A stretch of 64,000 bases of DNA from Diploscapter coronatus. Its lineage: Eukaryota > Nematoda > Chromadorea > Rhabditida > Rhabditidae. Below are positions 49,212-60,725 of the stretch, piece by piece (position 1 is the first letter of the stretch; each line of letters opens with the position of its first letter). The stretch covers positions 30,341,201 through 30,405,200 of the forward strand of contig OZ038422.1 of the NCBI GenBank assembly GCA_964036155.1. The letters run 5' to 3'. The notes under the pieces were generated by a model. The model ran no database searches. It saw nothing but the letters and a program-made list of their open reading frames with translations, and had not been told where the DNA came from. Made by a program: the position numbers and the translations under genes.

Positions 49212-52200
49212 TTAGATTAAACTTAGTCTTACATAATAGTCGCCCCACAATCCACCTGGATGTATCTAAAATATTCATTATAAAATGTGCATTTGGGTTG
49301 TCATTAATTTCTGCATTTAATTCATTTTTCCTTGATCTAAGTCAACTTCAAAATCTCTTTTATAAGTAGAGAAGTCAAGTGGATTTTAGGAAATAGATGA
49401 TCACGGTAATTCATCAAAATAACATTGTTACAAACTCTCAACAAGAAAATAATTTTTAGATCTTCGAAAATGGCCCACTCGGTATAAATTAATTCACTTT
49501 TGTGCAACGATATATTTTATAAAAGGTAAACATTTAGATTAATTAAAAATGTGACTCACATTACCACAATCCCAGTCAGGAAGGTTGTCTAAAGGAATTT
49601 AGTAAAGCGCATCGGGGAATTGAAGAACTGATTTTCATAAACGCACTACTATAAAACATGAAGATTTTGTATTGCGATATGTGCATTTTTGAAAATTCAG
49701 TTCTTCTTCCGTTGCGATTAACTAAATTTCTTACGAGGAGCTCTAAATATAATTAATAAGCTATCTACTAGTTGAGAATTCATTATCTCTTATTTTTATA
49801 TGTATTCGAGGTCTGGATTTATGAGTGGTCATGACTTATGCTGATGCGTGCGAATGTTCGAGATTCGTTGCGATCGCCATAGGAGAATCTCGACCGAGCC
49901 TTAACATTCGCGGCATCAGCACGAGCCATGCCCACTGTTCCAAATTCAGATCTCTAAAAGAGTCAAGGGTACTCTTGTTATAGATTTTTTATTCAATTAT
50001 CTAATTTAAAACCGTGGTTACAGAAAAAATTTTTTTTACTTACCCTCCCACAGTGTACCAAAGGGGACACACATATTCCCGGCCGTCGCTGTCTGCTACA
50101 CGCGTTCTCTAAATTTTATAGATAAAAATACAGAACGATGAAAAGCATGAAAATAAATATCCTTGAACTAATCATAGTAGGCAACCTGGGAATGTAGAAC
50201 GGTAAATCATAGGAACATACGAAATAATATGGTAAAAGATGCTCTAGCCTACCCTCCCCTCTCTTAACCCTTTACTACTTTTGTATATTTTTATCGTCCT
50301 ACTTTTCAAAATTGTCTATAAATAGAATAATGACTCACAGTTGGGTCACCTGCGATCTTATGTATATCAATCCAAGAGTCGGCGTCATTGCCCCTTGTAG
50401 AGGCTGAAAAAAGGAGAAAATCAGTAGATGATTTTAATTATCCTGTTTAACTTCTAATAGAATTTAGTTAGTAGAGAATTTTGGCCAGTTTCGACATAAT
50501 TTGGATGAGCTTTACGTTGAATTCATCTTTTAATAATAGTAGGCGGAGTTTATTGTCCAAAAAATGCGAGAAGTTTACAGCAGGAAAGATTCGCTTTACA
50601 AAGATGGTCATAGCTTTACTTAGAATAGATCATTTTCGGAGAGTTAAAAAGTTTTGAGATCAGCATGACTTCGATGATCAGACTGATACCAAATTTAAAC
50701 GTTAAAATCAATGTTTAAAGGTGGTTTGATCTCTCTAACCATTAGCTTCCTTTGTGAGTAGTCTTATTAATGCCGCAAAATGAAAAAAAACACGCCATTC
50801 AGAAATCGAATGTTTCAAATTAATGTATACATTAATAAATTCTTATGAAATTCCTTACTATAACTAATCAAGAGAATTCCTTGCTGTGCACTGTAAATTC
50901 TCGGTAGGTGGCACATTGGGCATAATGTCGTGCAGCTCGCGTTTGCTGTGTCCCAATCGACATAAAGATTAAAAAACTGTAAAATTCTTGCTATTCACAA
51001 AACAACATTTAAACGAAAATGATATTCAACGATCACCTTATAACATTTGCCGTTAACAAAATCCCAGCCATCAGGAGGACATTGTGCCTCTGAAATTGTT
51101 GAATTTAGATTTGAAAAAGGTTTTTTTGCTTGAAGAAGAGGACATTTTGCTTTATTCTTTAATCATAATGAATTATTGTTGAGGAAGAGTAAGATCATGC
51201 TCTTTTTGAAAGACGATTTGGTCGTTTATTCATGTAAATTTGATGTTGATAGTTAAGTTCTTTTAAAAGAAGTGATAACGCTTTCTTTGTAACTCACACA
51301 CTATTCCTACAAATTTGATATATGAATTTTAATCGAATTTTATGAATGAATATGCTCTCGGAACATATACAGTAATTTCTTTCTAGAAAACAAAGTGATT
51401 CCTCCGAAAAAAGAAAGATCCATGAAATTTATGAGCTCGGGAAATGGGTCTCCTCTTGAATTGATAATAAATTGGTTGGCTTGAAGAATTGTCAAGACCT
51501 ACCACATTCAGCTATTGGACCTAAATCTTGGACACAAGCGGTTGTAGTACTGGGTGTGGACGTGCTTGTAGACGTTGATGTGGATGTGCTTGTAGACGTC
51601 GATGTGGACGTGTTTGTAGACGTCGATGTGGACGTGGTTGTACACGTTGCTAAATTCAAATGTTTAACTAGTTGTATCTGTAGAATCTATCGCTAAAACT
51701 GATACAGCCACTACATCGTTTTGCTGCCTATTACGAGCGTAAAATATATCCAAGACACAGGGAGAGAAGGAGTATGATGCGAGATTTTCGTAAAAACGTC
51801 CGCTTTATCATTTTGTGATTTAATGAACTATTATAAACCTACTTGAAGGTAGAAAAGGTGGAGAAGGTGGCTTTACATCTGTCACATTAGTGTTAGTGGC
51901 TCGGAATTGCAACACGAACGTGGCGCTGATTGTGCTTGTGTAGGCAACGATTGGAGTGGTGGCCAGAGGGCTTGAAGAAGACAAACCATTCCATGCATCA
52001 GAACACACACTGAATTATCGGTAAATTATGTCTGACAATATTCATCCACGTCATTTACCGAGGATTTGCGAGCTGCTGATTCGACTGGTATTTCAATTCG
52101 AGTCCAAAATCTCTGCAGCCTGGTGAGAATGTCGTTTGAGTGCTTGAGAAGCTGACATACTGGAATTGCACATAGGAATAACCTGCGGGCTTCTAAACGA

Positions 52201-53654
52201 AAAAATAAAGTTTACATGCTGTAAAAAGATGAGTCTGATTAACACACCACAATCCAGTATGTCTTTGTGGAATATGGTCCAGGTTCTGCAAGTGATGCAC
52301 TTCCAGTGATGGTGACTGTTAAGGATGTCCACGAAGTTGTGGCAGTCAATTGTTGACCTCCGTCAGTGGGCTGAAAGAAAATAGAAGATGGACTGTTCGG
52401 TTAGACAAATCATTGTATTTGAGTTTTAGAATCTCGAAAAGTTGGGAGGCAATAGACGATGATTATCACCATTATTTTCTTTTTTTTCAAAACACTGCTT
52501 GATGAAAAATATCTTTAAGCAGATCATGCATCTGGATTTCATAATCTCAACAACATCCTACCCGTGTATTGCAGGTCGTTCCAGCATATCCGAGAGGGCA
52601 ATTGCATGTGTTGCATGAACGAGTATTCAGGGTGCCCGAGTTAGTGCATGTGACCGTGGGATTTGGACAGCTGTCTAAATTGGGATTGTGAAGACGATCT
52701 GCTCACATTGATACTCACTATTGCAGTAGTAGAATTGATTTAGCATGTTCAAGTCATAGCTAGTGACAATCGGACCTCCCATTGTGTAGAAGTATGCATT
52801 GTCTTTGGGCAGAATTGGATAATCAGTCGAACATCCATATACAGACCTTCACGGATTTCACTTGATAATAGTCTTTTCACAAAATTGCCTACATATCATA
52901 TGTCGAATGGATGACGGAGCCAAGGTTGTAGTCAAGAAGATTTGTAGAATAAGTCGAATTTATCATTGCAAGACCATCAGTCATTGCAGGCTGAAAATAG
53001 CAAATACATTTGAGTAAATATTTTACCATTGAAATACATCGACAGAATTCGAATTTATATTGACGAAGTTGTCTCTATCGCTTCTGCGCTCCATTGTGTA
53101 GAAGCCAAGCACATGGAATATCGCTTTCGCAAAAGCACCGTCCTATATTTTTCAAATTAGAAAAAAATCAGCTCTGAACAAATTCAATGACTAACGTATA
53201 TGCATTTGGATCCCATAGTTATTGTCTGTTCCCCGCCTTTGCAGCCGATCTTCGATGACTCGCAAAAGTCAATTGTCGGATCGCTTACGATCTGGATTAT
53301 TACGATTTGTTTAATCATGAATATAAATATCGACTCACTTTTACTCTATTTCTCGCAGTCGCATTCATCACGAAGGATACGCAAGTCGATGGCTGGATGA
53401 TCGACTTCATGACTCGGTTAGCTAATGTCTGTTGTGCCGTTGCTGGAATTATGATGGTTTTGACTCTAATTTAAGACGAAAAAAAGAAATTACTCACTTA
53501 GACTTGGATCGAAATAATAGTAAACGTTATTCAGTGCCCATTTCCTAATCGTAGTACCAGCCTGTCGCTTGAGTCTCTCGTCAGCAGAGACGTTGGCAAT
53601 CAGGAAGAGCAACAGAAGTTTGGAAGCAATTGAATATCCGAAAGTTTGACGCAT
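49212..53654 (-). CDS. Secreted inactive-astacin / EGF / CUB / C-type-lectin mosaic protein
   Basis: Exons: 53498-53654, 53339-53463, 53196-53291, 53038-53142, 52893-52990, 52719-52846, 52562-52674, 52248-52370, 52059-52192, 51843-52009, 51503-51649, 51037-51089, 50859-50976, 50339-50403, 50044-50108, (49560-49588) and 49229 or 49212-49265. Residues 1-25 are a signal peptide, then RLKRQA, a likely propeptide cleavage. Residues ~35-236 are astacin-like: ALNNVYYYFDPSL, GCKGGEQTITMGSKC, ERRSDRDNFVNIN. In place of HExxHxxGxxH it has KAIFHVLGFYT (residues 132-142) and SVIHS for SVMHY, so it should not be a zinc protease. An EGF (~237-274), a CUB (~275-420), a Thr/Ser linker, then a lectin-like domain starting CPPDGWDFVNGKCYK follow. 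Phases join all modules into one gene of about 576 aa. It is likely secreted and sugar- or protein-binding. The end is uncertain (see findings). Confidence 0.82.
51556..51651 (-). repeat. Four 24-bp tandem repeats encoding a Thr/Ser linker (copy 1)
   Basis: Four head-to-tail 24-bp units, consensus GTGGACGTGCTTGTAGACGT plus CGAT on the plus strand, encode alternating Thr-Ser (TSTSTSTS). The resulting mucin-like linker joins the CUB and lectin modules and would be a substrate for O-glycosylation. The fourth unit is the most diverged. Confidence 0.9.
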
Positions 53655-55538
53655 CTGAATTATTGTTTATCATAAAATGCTTAGAAATTGACAATAGTTT
53701 GCATTCTCCTGCATATTTTAGAACAAACAAAACGGTCGACGATAATTCGTTCGAAAGTCGCTATTTTCAAAAGCACGCAATGCCCAACTTTTGATAGAAA
53801 CATCGGTTTGAAAAAGGAAAAGTTGTTTAATTCTTCTCAGAACCAGCTTGATTTAAAACAGCTCTTAATTTCGAAAAAATCACTTGCGGGCCCTAATTGT
53901 GGGTTATACCACATGATCAAAAGTGACAATGTCAAAGAGGTAGATGCGAGATTTTGCTGAAAAAGAGATCTCTAGACGCAACAGCCACGAGTGAAGCCTT
54001 CTAGCAAATATGATATATAAAAAAAGATATTGATAAAGCCTCAGAATCTCGCCCACTCCGAGAAGTGGTGAACAATTCTCGCTTTACAATACGGTGGTAT
54101 TTCTGCCTGTAGGTTGCGTAGACTGATATTGATAACGATTTCATCAGCATTTTTATATCGGGCTCGAAAATGTTTCGATGATACTTATTAATCCGACCAA
54201 CAAAACGAATGTCGGTAAATTTGAGATGACACGAGTGATGTTTGCATTAAAATCATACACGCAATTCAACATTCACGTGAAAAGGGACAATAAATCATCC
54301 AAAATTTGCTTCCTTGATCGTTAAGTCGATGAGTTAATCCATCTGACAGTCAGCAAAATTTCACTTATTGCACCACATCTTATTTGAATACCACAGTTAG
54401 CACACAATTCATTGAATGATGTCTGATGTCGTTTCTTACTATCGACGAGATTTCTCTGTGATAGTTTTTGTTTCTTAAAACCGTTTCACAAGGGAAGACT
54501 AGTAGAATATGAAGAAAAGTGGACAATGGGCATGTAGCGGATAGGAACAGGCAAAATCCAGAAATTAATTTTGTCTAATCGACTGACGGCATATGAATGC
54601 TTGAGAGCCAAACGACTTGCCAATAGGTAATGGAATTAGATCTCTGAATGTAATGTAGTAATTTCTCTTGTAACTTCTGATAAACATAGCCGCATTATAT
54701 CGCACTTTTTATTTCTATTTTTTAAATCTCGTATCGATTGATGAATGCGAAATCTGATAATTGTCATCTTTTCTGATTGTCTGCAAAATCTATCACTGAA
54801 AGAGATGTCAGATGTAATGGTTAATTATTCATGCGACGTCCCTCCTACGTGAAAATTGACATGGAAAGCCTATTTCAGAGAGACGAAAAGAAACAGAATC
54901 TCCTATTTGTTTCGATGCTCAAACGAGATAGCACGGTAGAGAAGTTGAAAAGGATAATCTGTCGCCGAAAAATAGAATTCGTGATTTGATTTTCTGACAA
55001 GTAAGAGTTGCAGACTTGGTCGTTTTCACCAGAAAAATATAAATTTTAATATATTTATAAATAAAACACGATTCAATTAATGGTGATGCGAAATAATTCT
55101 TTCTTGACCGTCGTTCTTTAAGATGCGTAAATTTAAAAATTTATTTCAAATGAGACATTTGCAAGTAACGAACTGATGAGACTAATTCTAGCCAAGTATT
55201 CACTTTTAATCGTAAAACTAGCTACTTGGAATCGCAGACATTTCACACAATGAATAGTTAGGATATGATGAATTGTTGCTACAGGAGAAGGAAAGGGTGA
55301 TTTGGTAAGGAGAGATGCTCGAAAAGGAAAAGCGAAAATGGATAAACGAGGAAAAGGCGAAGCTAGATGAAGAAATTGTCAGCCAATATCAATCGATTGA
55401 ATATTTTATCGCAGATGCAATGGATAACCGAGTATGCAACTATCTATTAGAATAACAGATCTGATATGGTGAACAGGGTTACACGAAGTTTTAATTAAGA
55501 GTGAATGTAAGGAAAAACCAAAGTCTTAGCAAAAGGGT
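53655..55538. other. Upstream region of the astacin-lectin gene, no gene seen
   Basis: AT-rich. A TTCAG acceptor abuts the start ATG (53655-53661), so the transcript may be trans-spliced or have a 5' UTR intron. I found no other exon, RNA gene or repeat that I can support. Confidence 0.5.
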
Positions 55539-55539
55539 T

Positions 55540-56964
55540 TTTTGTCCCTGGGGGCTTTCGACTATGCTTATGACGAATATGACGGTTAAAACCCGATTCG
55601 ACCACTTATTCCATATATTCCAGAAGATCCGCATCCAGTAGTTTCGAAAAATTCTATTTTCATTATTCTGCATGGAAAAGTTCAAGTTTGGTATCAAAAT
55701 GCTCGCAGAGACCAGTTGAACACGATTCTGAAAAGATCTCGTCGAAATGACACCGAATAAGGGAGTTATGATGAACATAGTGAAAAATATGGAAAATGTC
55801 ATATCGATTTTTCATTTTTTTAAATTTTATATTTTTTAAAAGTGCCAGGTTCCGTGAGTTATTTATACTGAAAAGTAGCCCAGATCTTCTAGTTTCTGAA
55901 ATACTTGACCGTTTTCCTATAGACTGCCCGCTAGCGAAGAAATGCCACTTCTTCGAAGAGTTGTTATGGCTCGACTTTGCCTAGTTTGATTTTAAAAATT
56001 CATAACTTCCATAATTCTAAACCAAATTTTATAATTCTTTTTTTATTGAACAGAATTTAATCCATAAATTATTAGGTAATAAAATAAGAATTTTTTAAAT
56101 ATCGATTTTTGCGGTAATGTACACTTTTAGCGTCATGATTGCGTATTTTTCAGCCTGTCCTGGGTTTACGCGTAAACGACGTTGGAAAAATTCGTCCTTC
56201 TAGTATGTTGTGTAGAATGATATGGCGAACAACTTTGTTCCAGGGTCAACCTCGGATTCACATTTGTATGCGCTCTAGAATTTTTTGAAGTTTAACTACC
56301 AATTATTGCAAAGTCCCTTTAGGGCAGCAAATTTCAAAAATTCATATCTCCCTATATATTAGACTAAATTTCATGATTATTTTTTTATTTCGTAGATCTT
56401 GAGTAGGAGAATAAATAAAAAATATAGAGAAAATTCTTAGAAATTAATTTTGGCGGAAAAAATTACCCGAAGTTACCCTATATACCCGTACTGTGTTTAC
56501 AAGTGTAATGTGAGTTAACGTCGGAGTTTTCCATGAAATCTTGTAGAGCTCTCAAGTTAATCAACTTTTGTTCCAGAACTTATTCTAGGATGTGCACATA
56601 CAGAGAGATATGAATTTTTGAAATTTACTGCCCTAAAGACACTTTGCAATAATTGGTCATTGAATTTCAAAAAATTCTGAAGTTCATACAAATGTGAATT
56701 CGCGGGTCAATTCGGAAACAAAAGCTGTTCGCCATATCATTCTACACAACATACTAGAAGGATGATTTTTTCAGAGTCGTGCTCAGCTGGTCTCTGCGAG
56801 CATTTTGATACCAAACTTGAACTTTTCCATGCAGAACGACGAAAATAGAATTTTCCGAAATTACCGGATGCGAACCTTCCGGAGCAGGCGGAACAAGTAA
56901 TCGAATCGAGTTTTAACCGTCAGATTCGTCATCAGCGTGGTCGAAAGCCCCCAGAGACAAAAAA
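55540..56964. mobile_element. Foldback element related to the 33-37 kb element
   Basis: The outer inverted arms start GTCCCTGGGGGCTTTCGA at 55544 and return at about 56940-56962. A second mirrored segment (55660-55700 with 56790-56845) has the same centre. An inner hairpin has a different centre near 56477 (56190-56345 with 56600-56765). Sequences around 55550-55600 and 55990-56230 match 33640-33690 and 35150-35400. Here the TTTTACC arms are missing. No transposase is seen. Confidence 0.7.
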
Positions 56965-59339
56965 TCAGCTCAAAATTTGAAAGTCGACTTCTTGGGTACC
57001 ACCCCATACTCGATTCTCACGAAAAACGTTCCATAAGAATATTTACGGGAGATTATAAATCATCATCTCCTTGTTAGACAGGATTTCTTTTTCTTTGGCT
57101 ATCTTTCCTGATAAATAAGGCGTCTCTTTCGTTCTGCATCTTTCGCCTTTCAGTTCCCTCTTCGAATTCTTATCACCTTTCTGTCATTATCTTTTTCCCT
57201 AAATCTCTCATCAAGTTAGTCGATGGACAGTCGCAAGTCAAAACACACGATTGAAGAGAGATGCAGAAAGGCTGATTTCTCTTCTAATCAGGAGAATTAG
57301 ATCTTTGTCAGAAACTTTGAAATGTCGCAAAGTGAATATGCTTCAGTGTTTAAACTGTCAATCTGAGGATCGGCAGTCACAAATTGTCGATTCGTGTAAG
57401 GTAGTATACAGATCCGCACTCTCTAGCATTGATTTACAATAAAATTTCTCTGCGGCTTCGCATATTGCCTAATATGGATCAATAGGGTTAATGTTGAAGT
57501 TGCATAATTATATTAGAAATTATTTTAGATTTTGCGGTAATTGCATTCAACACCACTTCACTACATCCTAGGAAATAGTGTGGAGAAAGGCCCCTTCCCT
57601 GATTATACAAGCCATATGGCTAAATGACGAAAAATCCAAATGGCTGATTTTGCAGATTTATAAAAGGTACAACATTTTCAAATGAAAATTACGACATGAT
57701 CATATTGTGACGTTACGACATTTTCAAGTTGCCGCTGCATTCTTGCAGAAAGGACTGCATGCAATTTCACTTTCGAATTTGATGGACTGATAACTCATCG
57801 AAGAAGGCACGAATCCATCCTTTCTTATCCCTCTGCCTCTATCAGAAAAAAGAAAGATAATAGCAGAATAAAAAGAAAGATAATAATGATAGATTTGAAA
57901 TCAAATTGAAGGAAGGGAAAAAGAGGTTATATACTGAGAAATATGCACATATAAACGTGAGTGACAAACACATTGGCTACTCATCGTGGCAAAGCTTCTT
58001 TCATCATGCACATTTCTGATGATCTAATCTCGATTTTACAGTTATTTATTTAAATTTCTTCCTCACAGCATCGATGGGGGATAGTACAACTTCAAATGCA
58101 CCCTCGGTCATTACAACAGCAGAGTGAGTTTACTCACAACTTTGATAGTCATTTGAGCAATTTGTATTTTGTTGAATTTGTCTGTATGTGCAAGCCTAGA
58201 TCATGACAGATTTTTTGACTCCTATGTGTTAAACCTAGATAGGCACTGTAAATTCCGTTCCCTTGCATTTTTCGCCTTGATTCAAAGAGTGTCATCTTGT
58301 CATCTGAAATCCAAAAAGTGGCAGCAGATGCTTTCTGAAAAAACAAGAAAGTTTTATTCCAGAGAAATGTGATCGTACTTTCCAAACGACCAACTCTTGA
58401 AATAGCTAAATTTACAAGTATCTTTGGGAGATTTGGGAGATGCTGACCATCGGAACAACAAGATCGATTGATGACGAATTCGCCTCTCACTAACGGGATG
58501 ATAGAGAAAGACGTCAACTGGCTAAGAGAGGGAAAGCGACAGATATCAACATCAGAAAAAGGGGAATTGATTTTCATGCAATGACTATCAGAAAAAAGAC
58601 TTAGATTTAGATTTGGTTGAAAAAATCATCAGTTTAGTAAAAATGTTTAGTAGATGGACAAAAGACAATCACACGTATCATTTTGAGGTTCGTGAAATAG
58701 AAAAAGAAAGAATTGAAAAAATAAATCAATTCCGCTGGGCTATTTAAATTGCCTATTTATTCACAATAATCTTAACCATTTATGATATCAGTATAATCAA
58801 TTATATAAATTTCAACAACTAAATTGAGCTGTAATATTTTAAACTATGGATAATGAATTTTTAATAGTTGTATTTCGTCAATTTTATCGTAAGATAATGC
58901 CCGCTTTTTAATGATAAAGAAGGAGAAATAGGATATTACTTATGAATGGAGAGGCTAATAACTTAATCTCATTTTATTCAGATTAAGACAGAGCTCAAGC
59001 CAGGTTCATTTTGTAGACCCCTTTAAGCCAAAACATTATTGCGCTCCTTCTCATGTATCTATTTTCTATAAAAATCAACTTGGAAAACCCACTCTTTTCT
59101 AGTTTTCCATTTCAGCTGAAAGTCGGGATAATTGATTTGTCTTCATATCTATTTCCATCTCATCAATGTCATATTTCCTCTTTATCGTCACTATTATCTC
59201 TGTTTCTACATCTTATCGCACTATTTCGTAGAATTCAGCAACGCCCACTTTGACGCTGCCACTTCATTAGGCTTCCATCTTTTTTCTAAAAGATAAAAGT
59301 TCGGGGATCGCAATTAGAGATTTTTTTTAGAATTTAATT
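56965..59339. other. Intergenic region, no supported gene
   Basis: This holds the longest stray frame of the region, 142 codons on the minus strand at 58149-58577, without domain similarity or splice context. A possible plus-strand first exon sits at 58076-58125: CTCACAG, then ATGGGGGATAG..., ending GCAGA before GTGAGT. It has no convincing second exon, so I leave it uncalled. Confidence 0.45.
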
Positions 59340-60498
59340 AAGACTCATTCTTTGAATAACCCGAATAAAATATAAAGAGTGATCGGACAATTGCAAAAGT
59401 GTCTCGGATCCGAACCAAACTTATATGGTGGATACATCCACGGATCCCATTTATAAAAATGGGGAGATCAGGTCCCGCCCCCAAAAGTTGGCGGAGCCAG
59501 GTGGGGTCAAAGTTGAGCATTTTCACGATTTGATACCCTTAGGAGGTACAAAGAAAACTTTTTTTCTGCTTATCTTTAATTCTAACTTCATCATTCCTCT
59601 TCTGTCCTAAATCGGCGCAAGTAAACACTAATTCGTTGCCAGTTTCATCTACCGAAATACGTCCCGAACTCAGAGATAGAATCTATCTAACACCTTGGAA
59701 GAATATAAAGTCGTCATTATGAAGAAAATCAATTAAAATTTGAGACATTCGCCCTGAGCACTAGGTTCAAATCTACGTAGCTTCTATGAATAATTGCATG
59801 TCATCAAAATACTTTAATGAAGAATTCGAATAAAATGTAAGTGGTGATAGGAACGTGTTACACATGCATGAGTAGGGCATTTCAAGTTTAGTCTTCTTTG
59901 CGAAATACTATGATTCCCATTTTATTATTCATCTCAGTTTGAATTTCAAGAAAGCAAAGTTATGGATGTCCAGCTTCACTTATCAATGCTCGTTTCGAAA
60001 ATAAAATCAAATTGATCTGTCTTCTCTGGAGAATATTAAGCAGCTTTATTAGTGAACCATAGCTTTCGATTTGTTTTCATTTCATACTTTTTGATAACAA
60101 TGAAATTTTTTATTTATGCAGTTTTCATTTGAAAAAGATATCAGATGAGGAGGAAATCAAGGAGGGCATGTCGCGGTAAGTCGTTCGTCCGTTTCGCAGA
60201 CATAGGGGATTGCACCACTGTCACACTAAATATTGAATATGATTTTAGAACATTTTTATAGAGTGCGTGATAGTTTCTGAACTATTTTCATGTGCCTTTA
60301 ATACTCAAAAATGATATTTCTTTAAGAATTTAAACGAATCTAATATCGGATCAAATCTTCCAAATCTGATCATACACATTCTCTTGCCTTCCATTTTTCT
60401 ATCTATTTTAACTAAAATATTTCATACCGTAAAACCTGTAATAGATACCCTGGGACTTTTAATTTTCAACCTCTCAAAAATAAAAAAGATTCTATTTT

Positions 60499-60685
60499 CA
60501 AACCTTCATAACTCATCATTTAGACATCGTATTCACTTGAAATTAGTAGAAAATATGCACTAAAGTCTGCAAAACATTAGAAAACACTTCTCAATATGAT
60601 CTGAATAGGGTAATGATGAGTTATGACAAATCGGCAAGGAAGGACTTCTATTGAAAGCTGATTTCTAATGGAGGAAAGACTTAAA
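60499..60685. mobile_element. ~185-bp insertion specific to copy 2, with inverted repeat
   Basis: Absent from the paralogous position near 49175-49190. Inside it, CATAACTCATCATT (near 60509) and AATGATGAGTTATG (near 60612) are perfect inverted copies, so part of the block can fold into a hairpin. The ends are not clean enough to define a target duplication. It lies next to the last lectin exon of the second copy. Confidence 0.55.
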
Positions 60686-60725
60686 GAATTTACGGCATTC
60701 ATATTTTTACAGATTAAACTTAATC

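Larger units (their letters stand above)
47960..52196. repeat. Segmental duplication, copy 1 (portion represented twice)
   Basis: This interval recurs at about 59340-64000 in the same orientation, with the offset growing from about 11.37 kb to 11.80 kb because of indels. Matching landmarks: 48000-48190 with 59375-59560, 48480-48560 with 60050-60125, 49212-49265 with 60726-60762, 50044-50108 with 61414-61478, 51503-51649 with 62844-62990, and 52059-52192 with 63858-63991. It contains exons 9-17 of the astacin-lectin gene and its 3' flank. The right boundary is beyond the part visible in copy 2. Confidence 0.9.

Noticed and set aside
58076..58125. Possible first exon (ATGGGGGATAG..., donor GTGAGT) on the plus strand
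   Set aside because: A single short exon without any convincing partner exon; too weak to call.
58149..58577. 142-codon open frame on the minus strand
   Set aside because: No domain-like pattern, no flanking splice or start signals, and composition matches surrounding non-coding AT-rich DNA.
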